This document shows, piece after piece, positions 48,575-60,088 of a stretch of 64,000 bases of DNA. A model generated the notes under the pieces. That model saw only the letters and a program-made list of their open reading frames with translations. It made no database searches and was not told the DNA's origin. The number at the start of each line of letters is the position of its first letter. The first letter of the stretch is position 1. Location: assembly GCA_029844215.1 (NCBI GenBank), contig CM056733.1:54511142-54575141 (forward strand), written 5' to 3'. The stretch is from Przewalskia tangutica (lineage: Eukaryota > Streptophyta > Magnoliopsida > Solanales > Solanaceae). A program made the position numbers and the translations under genes.

Positions 48575-49841
48575 CTAAAACTGGGAACTTCCACCGCGAC
48601 CGCCGTGGCTCACGGTATGAACATCCCGCCTAGCTGGAAGGTGAAGAACCCGCAACTAATCCCGTAGTCCAGGCTATCCCACCGCCACTGCCTGGACAGC
48701 TCTCGCCAAATGGCCCCGCTGGCCGCAAGCATAACAAGTCCGAAATAGTACGACACTCCCAAGACGGGTCTACCACATCGACCACACCGAGGTAGGGGTG
48801 GCTTCATCTGGCTAACACCACTTCTCCCATGGAAACCTGAAGCCCTAGAGCCCTCGACTGCCTCGAACATCCCGAACGCCCCAAGATCGTGGAGGACCAC
48901 TTTGTATCGGGCGGAGGCGCATAATCGCTCGCCGAGGCACGCCGAAAGTTACCAAAGGTCCCTGCTGTCCTGGCCCTTTTATGCTGATCCTGGTCCTTAC
49001 GTCGGTCTCTACATTCCTAAATCCCCTGTGCATAAGCCTGTATACGGGCAATGTCCATGCCCGAGCTACTCCTGTACAACTCTCTGCTAGATAATCGTAA
49101 AGTCCTGTGACATATCGGTGCACTCTATCCTCCATGTCTGCCACTAAAGCGGGGACATAACGAGCCAACGAGTCAAACTCTATATCAGATTCCCAACCGC
49201 CCGCCTGCTCGCCTCATCATCATAAATCTATCTCGCCCGAGCTCTCTCATCCGCGAGGGCAAGAAGTGTGTAAGAAATGCCTCTGAGAACTCGGCCCAAC
49301 CCGCTGGAGGCGCCTGCTCCCCCCGGGATAGTTCCCATGAATCAAAACCGATCGGCAAGATCACACACCGATGTGAACCTAATACCACCGACTGCCTCGA
49401 GGCCCCGATCACTTTCATGATCCGCCGCACTGTCGAATAAACTCCTCGAGGATCTTCCTCGCCTCGATCCATAGAACTCGTGGATCGCAACTCGAAGTCC
49501 CAAGTCTCAAACTATCGGATCTGGGTGAACCATCGTACTACCGAACCTCCGACTCGCTCGCCCTCATTCCTAGCCACAAGCCTAGCTAGTAACTGGGCCA
49601 TCTCCTTGTAACTCATATCCTCGGCTCCTGGTCGTGGAACTGGAGACTCAGGTATCGTAGCCTCAGTAGCTACTGCTGCTGCTCTAAACTCCCCTGGGGC
49701 TAACGGCATCGCAGAACTCCCCATCTGAAGTACCACCTTAGGTAAAGACTGGGCATGTGCCCTAGTAACCCTCTGTGCTCTACTCGCAGCTCCCTCTGCT
49801 GCCTTGCCCTTCTGGGCTCTGGTTGCCTTGCGTAGAGGCAT
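48575..49841 (-). pseudogene. gag: Gag of gag-only unit c
   Basis: The ATG at 49841-49839 opens a clean frame to 49512, encoding MPLRKATRAQKGKAAEGAAS and, near its end, DMSYKEMAQLLARLVARNEG. This is the best-preserved N-terminus of the family. Capsid pieces lie at 49490-49185 (SWELSRGEQAPPAGWAEFSE, FLTHFLPSRM) and 49168-48845 (MARYVPALVADMEDRVHRYV). CYAC-type knuckle remnants are near 48740. The stop TAG is at 48577-48575. Parts beyond 49600 agree with the other copies but lack their altered CTG/CAG words. Confidence 0.87.
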
Positions 49842-50022
49842 AACTGGTATAAAGGAATACGTCAGAGGGAGTCCAACTTACAACACAGCTCTAAGGCACG
49901 ATCTTAGAGTGATAAGAATGGAAACCAATCCTAAATATCCTATAGCCTCCTGATTATAGGTGTGGTGCACAACACACCGATAATCAAGACTCTACTAGAT
50001 ACGGTCTGTAGACACTTTCCAA

Positions 50023-50043
50023 GGATTAACTGCTCTGATACCA
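50023..50043 (-). other. Primer binding site, unit c (intact)
   Basis: On the minus strand TGGTATCAGAGC (50043-50032), followed by agttaatcc. This is the exact plant initiator-Met tRNA complement and the only unaltered one of the five iMet sites in the window. Confidence 0.93.
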
Positions 50044-50047
50044 CTTT

Positions 50048-50822
50048 TGTCACGACCCGACCTCAGGCCCGTGACTGGTGCCTTACCCCGGGCACCCTAG
50101 TGATACAATCATCACAGAAAATCAGTGGAAATAAAAACATAAGCATGAAATAAGACATAAAATAAGCAACAGGCTAACCAAAACGGTTATCTTCCTGTAT
50201 ATAAATCAATATCGAACAGTTAAATCCCTTACAAACCCTGCCCACAACAGTACTACAGACCTCTACGAATTTTATAACAACTATGATGGGACAGGGCCCC
50301 GCCATACCCCTGAATGTACAAGAACCTACAATCTCAGGGAATCATACCACAAGATAAGCCTCCGGAGAAACGGAGCTTCCCAACACGCTGAACTGTGATC
50401 CTATGAGCGAGGATCAACAACTGGTGTACCTCTACCTGCGGCATGAACGCACTTCGGCGAGGTCGATAACAGTACCAAGTATGTGGAAATCAAAATATCA
50501 GAATGAAATCATAATAGTCTATATAAAGCAAGAGACATGTATGATAACCAAACTACAGTACATAACATATAAGCGGTCATGTCAAGTCAGGGACTCACGC
50601 CCTCAAAGTCATCACTCATGCCCGTTGAATTCTTCCTCATCGCCGCGCTATGACATAAATCATAATCATGACGCGCACGTGGCATCCTACCTCACCGCTT
50701 GTACATATACAATACATATATATATATCTTCGTGGATTCCTCCACATCGCTGCATCCGTAGGTGTAACATATAACCATGTGACTTGCCATGGCATCCTAC
50801 TCACCGCTTGCATACATATACA

Positions 50823-50902
<80 letters not shown>

Positions 50903-53900
50903 CGCGGTCGCATGCCCTAATCCTCATCTGTAGCATGGCCATAACGTGCCCTCGGCATCCTCATCGTAGCGCAGTCTTCACGGGAGCTAGCCCACGAGTA
51001 ATAATCGTATATACCATGCCCCTAATCCTCATCGGGTGTAGACATGTCTTCACGGGAGGTAGCCCATGGAATAATAGTAATGGTCACATGCCCCTAATCC
51101 TCATCGGTGTACATGCTCACGGAGTAATAATAATGGACGATGCCCCTAATCCTCATCGGTGTAGACATGTCCATGTAACAACAACAATGGAAGCATACCC
51201 GTGGAATCCTCCACACGCAGACGCCCGATAAAACGTCCGGGCATCTAACCCGCATCCTGGTAGCATGCCCCGGCATCCCTCATCGTAAGCATGGTCAAGA
51301 TCAAACAAAATGGAAGCATACCCGTGGAATCCTCCGTCACTGCCGGTACGTCCAATAAATTCACAATGATCAGCCTACTCCAACCGAGAGACGCGGTAAC
51401 ATAGTAATACCACCAAAGGCTATAACAACTAGCATAGGAAATTTTAACATACTTTTAGACTTCCATTTTATGACAACAATCCGGGTTTTAACCCTAAAGT
51501 ACTACGACATTAATCCTTTCAAAAGATCTTTTTACGTAAAAACAACTCGATACTATTATCCGTAGTACCAAACACGTTCATGTTTAAATCAAATACTTTA
51601 CACTTTTTAAACCAAGTGGCTTACACTTTTAAAACAACGTCAAGTATACTTTTAAAACCCAAGTAACTAACTCTTTTAAGATCAAGGTACTCCTACCTTT
51701 TAAAACCAAGCCACTTATATTTTTCTCATCAAGAAAAGTTCGATATTTGAAAATAAGTTACTTATACTTTTAAACTCAAGTTACTTCTCTTTTCCCAAAA
51801 TCAAGTTACCATTTTAAATCCAATAATAAAACCATTCTTTTGTTTTCATAAAGTCGTTATAACTAACTTCCCATAAAGCTATTATAACACTTTATGTTTT
51901 AAACCAATTTAAGACAACACCATGCCTTTCTTTTAAACCAAAACACTTCAAATTCTCAAGTCTCTTTTCTTTTAGAAATCAAGTTCCTTACTTTGGAATT
52001 TAAGAAAACAATACTTGTTTATAATGATTCTTATTAAAGTAGCCATGATCTATAAAATGTAATACAATTTTGTCTTATCTTAGCTTCTATGCAGATGGAA
52101 GATTCTACTTGTTTTAATATAATTAATAGTTGTTACTTTTTCCTTTATTAACGCTGCAATGGCTTGTTCGATACTTATTCCCATTTTCCGAAATCAATAT
52201 AACTTATTCCTTTTCCTTTTCTTTAGACAAAGTACTCATTTCTCACGAATGAGGTTTCACCACTTTTTAACACAATTAAAGTTCTTCACATTTCATATCA
52301 AGTCAAATATAAGTCAAGTCTCTTATCTTTTAAAAACAACAAACCTTTCTTTTACCTACATAAAGTCGTTATAACTAACTTACCATAAAGCTATTATAAC
52401 ACTTTATGTTTTAAACCAACCAAAATTCGTTTAGCACACGTACGTCTACCGTACTACATAGTTCACAACAATCATGCTAGAAAAGATAGGAAGAGGTTCA
52501 CATACCTCGCGACGATTATCGACAATTAGCAAAATGCTCCAAAGTACTATACCCTTGCTAGCCTTTTCCACCCTTCAAGTAGAATGCGCTACTCGTAGTA
52601 CTTCAACCTATGATGGTCATAAAACGTCTATTAACCTCTAGCTTCGAACATAGAATATTCTAAGTATAAGGTCACTAAATTCTACGGAAAATCGGGCAGC
52701 ACTTCCTTTGTTTCTACATACTTTGCCACCTTTTTCAAGGCCGAATTCAATAACCAAACGCCACATTTAAGGCTCATACAATTCAGCAAATACAAAGGGG
52801 ATTACACGCCCTATAATACGTGTAAAATTCCGCCCCACAATTACTACCAACTAGTCCACAATACAATGCAATTCTCGGCTACAAAAACACTACTTCTCTT
52901 TCAATTCCTTTTTCAATACAAGTTGTTATTCCAACATGCTACATAGTCATAAAAAACTTCAACAACTATAATTCCTTCTTTATATAACATGTGACGACTT
53001 AAACTAAAACTCAAATCGAATTGTAAACTTAAGGGCTAAATATGCTAGTTTTCGGATTAGGGTTCCAATAGTCAATACACTTATCAAACTTCATACTAAA
53101 TACCTCATGCTTGCTAATATCCATAGTTACAACAATAAGTAATCTTAATTACTAAAACGACAAGAATTATACCTCTTACAAGCCCTTAAAATTTCCAAGA
53201 TTCAAAGTCGCTCCTTAGCAATTCTTAGCTCATTTCCTTATGTTCCAATCCGCTCCAAGCACTCCTTAGAAGCCTATGAAGAACTCAACTTCAAGTTCCA
53301 ACTTCAAAGTTGAAGAACTCCTTAAGTTTCCGCCTTGCGACTAATACGAAAATGCCACTTTTCCAGGATCTTTCTATTGAGATAACCTTACAATACCCTT
53401 AGGGACCTTGGGTTAAAGTCTTGTGAATAATGGAACAAAACTACAAAATTTTTGTGTGGGGAAATGACCAAACCCGAGAGCACAATATGAAGAACAACAA
53501 AGTGTGAAATAATTCTAAGTGTTGAAAAGCAAGTCTTGCACTAGTTGGGTATATATAATACAATAGAGGGCTTAGATATCAACAAATGTGTGGCTAGGAT
53601 GAAGATCAATAAAGTAAAGCCAAGTGGACAAGTTGACTTGGTCAATATTCTCAAGCTTGAAGACTTATCATCCACAATGGTCAAATGACCATTCTATCCT
53701 TGCAATTTTCTTCCAAGGCTAAGTGGGGGAGGTGCCATGTGTCGCCCTCCCATTCGTCCTTAATATTCCGTAACCCTCGTGGGCCCCACAAAACGTAAAA
53801 TTCCTCGGGTGGGCCCCACATGACCAAATCCATAAAAATAGATTCCATAATTCTTATAAATTCTTAAATTCTTAAATACCAAATTTGAGAATCCAATTCT

Positions 53901-54039
53901 CAATAATAAACTTTTTTCCTTCACGAAGCTCGAAAACTTTTCCGTCGAAAAATCATATCTTTCTTCCTTTCCAATTTTTAATGTCGTATTCTCATACGTA
54001 CGTCCTCACATACATACCCTGGAACTACGGGGTGTAACA
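50048..54039 (-). repeat. Gag-only LTR d (3992 bp)
   Basis: Collinear with the other three. It has the longest TA microsatellite (about 50825-50898). The minisatellite is at 50905-51350. Ends GGGGTGTAACA before the right AGAAC duplication. Confidence 0.94.
50825..50898. repeat. Expanded TA microsatellite in LTR d
   Basis: About 74 bp of nearly pure TA/AT alternation, against about 28 bp in LTR a, 26 in b and 68 (interrupted) in c. Confidence 0.92.
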
Positions 54040-54044
54040 AGAAC
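54040..54044. repeat. 5-bp target-site duplication of the gag-only array, right
   Basis: AGAAC, matching 21004-21008. Confidence 0.95.
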
Positions 54045-54772
54045 AGTGGGAGTTCACGAGATAGATGCCATCACTGCCCTGAATGCCCAAGTTGCCCTTT
54101 TGACCAAACAGCTGCAGCAACATACAATATCCGTAAATGCAGTGCAGATGCCAAAGAGCTGTGAAATGTGTGGTGGTCCACATACATTCGATAGATATCC
54201 TTCAGCTGATCCTAATAATATGTCAATCGAGCAAGCAGAGTGCCAAGCTGTGGGTAACTATCAGAGGCCCCAGAACAACCCATACTCCAACACATACAAT
54301 CCAGGGTGGAGGAATCACCCAAATTTTTCATGGAGAGGAGAGCAGGGGCAGCAGAATCAGTTCAGAGGCCAGTATCAAAACCAGCAGCCATTCACCCAGG
54401 CCTCATCTTCTCAACAATTCAATGGCCCTGCCCAACCAGAAAAGCCAGACGAGCTGAGAGCAGCTTTGTTGACACTCACCAACTCTCAAACCCGGGCCAC
54501 GGCGTAAACTAGATCTTCGCCAGAACTTGGAAACACAAGTGGGTCAACTAGCAAAGCCGCGAACAACAGCCACAGTGGTACACCGCCAAGCAACACATAG
54601 ATGAATCAGAGAACAATGCCAGCAAGATACCGAGAAGTGTGGTAAGCATTGAGCAACATTCACCTCACAGAGTTGAACAAAGCGGCGTAAATAGAGAAAG
54701 AAGGTGGTCAAGCTCGTCCAAGAGTAGAGAAAACTCCAGGAGTATACCGAGAAGATCCAGCTCCCACAGAGA
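54045..54772 (+). pseudogene. gag: Athila-like gag, internal copy B, second part
   Basis: Resumes the gag frame after the gag-only array. Clean from 54046 to 54507. It contains the coiled segment ALNAQVALLTKQLQQH, the knuckle CEMCGGPHTFDRY whose last Cys is Tyr here (TAT at 54196-54198; TGT in copy A), and the intact SWRGEQGQQNQF where copy A has a stop. From 54510 to 54770 the frame is heavily disturbed compared with copy A, mainly at CAG/CTG words. Confidence 0.9.
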
Positions 54773-55633
54773 TTGCAGAGGAAGGCAGTTGATAAACAAT
54801 TCTCCAAATTTTTGGAGACGTTCAGAAAGCTACATATCAACATACCCTTCATAGAGGCGTTGGAGCAAATGCTCTCTTATTTCAAATTCATGAAGGAGAT
54901 TTTGGGGAAGAAGAAACTAGCAGAGTATGAGATGGTAGCACTGACTGAGGAGTGCAAAGGCTATCCTCGCAGAAGTTACCCCTAAACTAAAAGACCTGTG
55001 AGCTTTACATTGCCTTGCACAGTTGGCAAGGTGACATGCAACAGGGCCCTTTGTGATTTAGGGGCAAGTATAAATTTGATGCCTTTGTCAGTATTTAAAC
55101 GGTTGGAGTTAGGAGAGGCAAAACCAACCACGGTGAGCCTGCAACTAGCCGATAGAACAGTAGTGCACCCAAGGGGGAAGATTGAGGATGTGCTTGTTAA
55201 AGTAGGAAAATTCTTTTTTCCTGCGGATTTTCTCATTCTCGACATGGAGGAGGATGCAGAGATCCCCATCATATTGGGGAGACCGTTCTTGGCGACAGGG
55301 AGAGCCCTGATTGATGTAGAAAAGGGTGAACTGACGCTAAGGGTGGAGAGCGAAGAAATGGTGTTTAAAGTATTTAAACATGTTATTGAGCCACCGGTCA
55401 TGAGCAGGTGCTTTGCAATCAGCACCATCAGAACCCCCTGTGAGCCAGTACAAGCCAAAATGAGGGAGACAGGCCTACCAAAGCAAGTACATGATGTTGA
55501 ATCTCCGCCAAAGTTGGTATGTGCCACTGAACCTTCGCTTGAAAATAACTATAAAAAGAAGAATCGAAGAAGAAAAAGGCGAATGTTAAAAAAATGGATT
55601 GGTTGTGGGGTTAATCTACCCCACACCTCTTGA
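54773..55633 (+). pseudogene. Athila-like aspartic protease, internal copy B
   Basis: Same domain as 14587-15453. The linker part (54773-54985) ends in a frameshift. The protease proper is open over 54998-55633 with active site DLGASINLMP (Asp at about 55060), IILGRPFLATGRALIDV and the basic C-terminal tail. Only a few substitutions separate it from copy A. Confidence 0.88.
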
Positions 55634-56439
55634 GTTAAGGAAGTTGCGTCCGGCTAAAAGACGTTAAAGACAGCGCTACTCGGGAGGCAACCCAAAGTAT
55701 TTTAAATTATTTATTGTAATGTAGTTAGTTTTATTAAGAACAGTCTCACGGAGGTAGTGTTTGTGTTATGTTGACAGGTACAGGGGCCAACAAATTTGGA
55801 GGGCGAAAAAAAACTGAAACAACAAAGGGATTCCAAGAATGCAGCCATGCGCCTGTGAGCAGGGCGCGCCAAAAGAGCGTAGCGCTGAAGTTTAAGGCCA
55901 AGCGCTAAAAATCCAGAAAATTGCTGTCTAGCCGCTCAGTGGGCTGCGCCGAGGCGAAACCTAAAAAACGACACCCCAATCCGATTTTTCCCCAAATTCC
56001 AAATAGAAACCTAACCCTTCTTCTCCACAAAACCCACAAAAATCCACACTTTACCTAAAAAGCTTACATAAACCAAACCCAAATACAACCAAAGCTCTTA
56101 AATTCCTTAAACCCTTAACCATCTCAATCAACAAAACTTCATCTCATTGCCTCAAATCACCATTAGAAGCAAGAAAACCTTGAAGAACACCGTCAAAATG
56201 TAATCTTTATCTTTTCTTGAAAGCATTACTGTAGTCAGAGGAGGTAGTAGTTTGGAGGAGTGTTGTATTGTTGAAGTTGTTGGGGTGTTAAAAATTGGTT
56301 GTCAAATTTTGAGGAAGAGTATACAAGGAGGGTGTGGGTGTTGTGTAGAAGCTTCTTAAGTGAAGTTTTGGGGTGATAGGTGTTGTAGCTGCTAGTGTTG
56401 GACAACTTTTGTGATACTAAGGAAACACTGCATCTAACC
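55634..56439 (+). other. Non-coding spacer, copy B
   Basis: Homologous to 15454-16325. The GC-rich palindromic part (55835-55960) is much shorter than in copy A, with many CGCGCC words missing. The rest is an A/C-rich leader. Confidence 0.75.
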
Positions 56440-57606
56440 ATGTCTGCCAAAAAGAGAAGAGCCTCCACATCTACCTCAACCCCTCAATATGATGATACTA
56501 GGTTCATTAGCCAACAAGCTCATGAAAGATACAAAAAGCTTAGTACTAGGCCCTTAATCCCTGAAAGAGGAATGGATTATCAAAGGGATTCACTTGGGGA
56601 GGAGGATGTCTATGAGCCCATTCGGGCGATGATTGAGATGATGGGGTGGAAAAGATTTGTAAACCCGGGAAAGATAGCACCAATGAACACAGTGATGGTG
56701 CGTGAATTTTATGCTAATCTTCCGGAGAAGGTGGACAATGGATGCTTTGTGAGGGGAAAATATGTGCCTGTGACGGCAGAAGAGGTCAATGCGACATTAG
56801 AAACAGTTGATGTTGAGGAAAGAGGTGATGACCGAAGCTACTTCAGAACATGGTCTAGAAGCACCAACAGCATCGACTGGAATACCGTCGCAGGCACAGT
56901 GAGCTACCCTGGGGCTGCATTTGATATTGCCAGAAATGGGTCAAGAGGACTGAGCAGGTGTCAGTTCAACAAAGCAGCCAAGGGTTGGTTGTATTTCGTC
57001 AGTGCCCGTCTGATTCCATCAACGCACTTTACCAGAGTGCCAGAAGACAGGATCAAATTGATATATGTAATCATGTCGGGGAAGACGATTGATGTGGGAA
57101 AAGAGATAGTGCAAAGTATTGAAGAGACCAGCAGGTTAGTAACAACAGGTGGGTTGGGACATGACTCACTTACTACAAGTTTATGCGCCATAAATGGGGT
57201 CCCAACCCTACCCACTGATACTCGTGAGAGAAACCAACTGCCTGTGTCATATGGGATAGTGCAATCCTTCCCAGACCCAAGTCCCCCAGCAGCAAGAAGA
57301 AGAGCACCAGCACCACCAGCAGCAGCAGCAGCAGAGGCTGCCATGGACGAAGATGAGCCTGAAACAGAGGCTCACTATGAGGCAGGGAGCAGCCACCAGC
57401 CACCCACAGAATCAGAACCTTCAGTGCCTATGATGGAGCAGTTGCTCCAGAACCAGAGAAGGATGATGCAAAATTTCGACACGGTGATACAAGGACAACA
57501 AGAATTGAGGCAGGGGCAACAACAATGAACCAAATGATTTGACGAGATGAGTTCCTTGTTCAACCAGTGGTCAATGCACTATCCACCGCCACCGCCACCA
57601 TTTTAA
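56440..57606 (+). pseudogene. Third ORF of Athila-like copy B: plant transposon-protein-like domain (near-complete)
   Basis: The natural start is ATG at 56440 (MSAKKRRAST). The frame is open to 57528 (about 362 residues) and would run to TAA at 57604-57606 but for a break near 57525 in a CAG-rich tract. Order: Lys/Arg/Ser-rich N-terminus, RPLIPERG, EDVYEPIRAMIEMMGWKRF, VMVREFYANLPEKV, FVRGKYVPVTAEEVN, WLYFVSARLIPSTH, SGKTIDVGKEIVQSIEET, Pro/Ala-rich hinge, Gln-rich coiled segment, poly-Pro end. It resembles the Pfam 'putative plant transposon protein' (Transposase_32) family. No catalytic motif is evident. Lying after protease where pol is missing, it may be an accessory protein of the family. 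Confidence 0.78.
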
Positions 57607-58786
57607 AACCAAGTTTGTAAGTGTCTTGTTTCTTTTATTGTCTTTGAGTCTTGCACACATTGGGGACAATGTGTGATTTACGTTTGGGGGGGTGTCTTAT
57701 TTGTGTCTTATTGTTATAGTATGTTTGAGTCTTTTTGAGTGTTTTGTGTATTTTTGAGTCATAAATTTTTTCTTTTTGAGTCATAATTGTCTGTCAAAGA
57801 TCATGCATGCTGTAGTTACTAGAAACACCTAGTGAAGTAAGGTGCAATAATGTAATGGAATTAGAAGCAACTATCTAAACACTTAGGTTAGATATGCCAA
57901 AAACTCATAAAATCTGTCTAATTGGGGTTTCTTGCTTGAATTGTGCATGCTAAATGATTAAAACCTATGTGTTATGATTGCTTGCTATTTGAGGAGAAAT
58001 AGTTAGGATGTGCATGTTAGGGAGATGACTCAGGCGTTTCTTTGTTAGCCAATTCTTACCACTATTTTCTATCCCTGACATTAAAAATATCCCTAGTCAG
58101 CCCCGTTGAGCCTAAAAATGAAACTTTTTCTTTGACACCCTATATTTCCATACTTGTGCCATAAGTAAAAATGTGAAATAGTTGGAATATGATGTGTTAA
58201 AAAAAGAGACAAAAAGAGCAAACAAGTTTGATGCACCCCAATAAAAAAAGTAATAAGAAATAGGCAAAAGCCTAAGTTTGGGGGTGCTTGTTATTATGAT
58301 ACACTTCGCGCTCTCAGAACAAAAGAGGGGAAATATAGATATGAAGTGAAGGAAAGAATCAAAAGAAAAGGGAAACATTGAAAAGCTAAAGAGCTTATGG
58401 TACACGAAATGAGCCTAAATGCCTATTTTTACCTACCCATGCCTAAGCCTACATTACAACACTGAAAAGTCCTGAAGATCTCTTAGATGCATATCCATGA
58501 TTAGTGGAGAATAGCAAGTAAAAATGTCATAGGATTTTTGAAATTAACATGCATGATTCAGTATTTTGACTTCAATTAAGTATGATAAAAATGAGTTTGC
58601 AAAATATCTAGCTTAATGTGTTTAGAGTGCTAAAATTTCATGCTATATGTTCCTGCATATTATTCTGCTAATATTCATGTTTTTCTAAGTAACACCAATG
58701 CAGCAAAGTGATCAATGTCATTGAGTCTTTATTTCTTTCTTTTTATCTTTGATCGAGGGCGAGCAAATGTTAAGTTTGGGGGTATT
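57607..58786 (+). other. 3' untranslated region of Athila-like copy B, with polypurine tract
   Basis: Nearly identical to 17479-18656, with the same three GTTTGGGGG tracts. The one at about 58770-58784 abuts LTR 3. Confidence 0.8.
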
Positions 58787-60083
58787 TGATCGGTGTATTT
58801 TATATACACTTTTGAGTCATTTTTAGTTAGTCTTTTGTCCCTTTTTGTACAAATACGTGTCGTATTAGGATAAATTTTCTTTCTTTTGAGTCAAATTGGT
58901 TAAAATGGCTCTTTGGCGGAAAAGGAGCGAAAAGAGGGCAAAAGTGGAGGTTCCAGAGCTTAAAATGCGAGAAAGTGGCGAACCAGGCACGGACACGGCC
59001 ATACACAGTAGAACTAGCGCCTTGGCGCCCAACATTCGTGAGGCGCGTGAAGTTCCAGCACAAGCGCCTGCAGACGACAGAGCAGTGCAGCGCGCCTAAT
59101 CTCCAGAACAACGCAGAACTTCCGGCCATGCGGCCAGATGGCGCTGGCGCCGACGCTGGAAAAATCGATTTTAGACGATTTTATGGGCTGTGCTGAAGGA
59201 AAACCTTAAGGGCGGTTTGGAGGCTATAAAAAGAGAACCCTAGACAGTTTTAAAGAGTTCCCTTCTTGCCAATACACAACACATCTTGGAGTTCAAGATT
59301 GGAGACCATTCTGTTTTATTTTTCTTTCTTTCTTTTACTTTATTTCAGTTTTTATGTTGGATATTGAATTAGTTCTTGTCATGTCTATGGTTAGGATCTA
59401 ATTGTAATATAGGGCTTTCCATGTCAATTCACTTGAACCTTATTTTATAAATTAATGCATGTTTATGGTTGTTCTTATTATTATTGAGATTTATCCAATA
59501 GTTGTTTTGAATGCTTGGTAATTACTTGATCATTAATTATCATTATTTATATGATTTCTAATCAAACTTCTAAAGGAGGAGGTTGTGACTATGCTGTAGT
59601 TGGGTAATCATAGGTCGAATTGGGGATGAAAATACCTCAATTACTTGTGTAGCGTTAAACATGGATTTTTGTTCTTAATCCTCCTATAGAGTCATCCTTA
59701 TCACCGAAAGGTAGAAAGGAGAGCTACTGGGGTTGAGTGTTTATATAGCCTTAACGGGAGTATAAAACGGATTAGTAAACCTGCTATCTCCAAAAGAAGA
59801 AGAACCATAATTTATTGCATTAATAAGTAATATAAGTGGATAGTTGAGGAGATTTGGAAGCCCTATTTCCATCATCACTGAAGTAAACACATAGTTAATT
59901 AGTCTTTATAATTGTTAGTTATAATCAACAAACTCAAATATCGGTCACCAAATAGATAACAAAGAATAGAAGTTGGTACTTGAACACTAATCCCTGAGGA
60001 CGATAACTCGGTCTTCAAAGACTATATTACTTGACTCGACAACGTGCACTTGCGTTAAAGTGTGTGCATTAAATCGCGCATCA
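58787..60083 (+). repeat. Athila-like LTR 3 (1297 bp)
   Basis: TGATCGG...CGCATCA. TATA box at 59225-59232. The U3 GC-rich block (58998-59150) is rearranged relative to LTRs 1 and 2; the rest is almost identical. Confidence 0.95.
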
Positions 60084-60088
60084 GCTAT
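60084..60088. repeat. 5-bp target-site duplication of the Athila-like array, right
   Basis: GCTAT, matching 11489-11493. Confidence 0.95.

Larger units (their letters stand above)
21009..54039 (-). mobile_element. Gag-only (TR-GAG type) Tekay-related tandem array: 4 LTRs, 3 internal regions
   Basis: LTRs at 21009-24957, 27391-41150 (split by Tekay-2), 43605-47596 and 50048-54039 alternate with three 2.43-2.45-kb internal regions. On the minus strand each LTR starts TGTTACACCCCG and ends GGTCGTGACA. An iMet primer site, a gag frame and, at the other end, a polypurine tract follow. Only the two outer ends carry the AGAAC duplication. There is no trace of RT, RNase H or integrase. Without Tekay-2 the array is 23,257 bp. 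Confidence 0.93.
11494..60083 (+). mobile_element. Athila-like non-autonomous gypsy tandem array (LTR-int-LTR-int-LTR)
   Basis: Three LTRs (11494-12790, 18657-19943, 58787-60083) begin TGATCGGTGTATTTTATATAC and end AAATCGCGCATCA. Two internal regions both start with a tRNA-Asp primer site. Only the outer ends carry the 5-bp duplication, so it is one array and not adjacent insertions. Without the nested gag-only array it is 15,554 bp. Each internal region codes for gag, an aspartic protease and a third ORF, but has no RT, RNase H or integrase. Confidence 0.93.

Noticed and set aside
50668..51231. Open frames through the TA microsatellite of the gag-only LTRs (also 44233-44499 and 28013-28285)
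   Set aside because: The Tyr-Ile repeats come from the TA tract; frames differ among copies.
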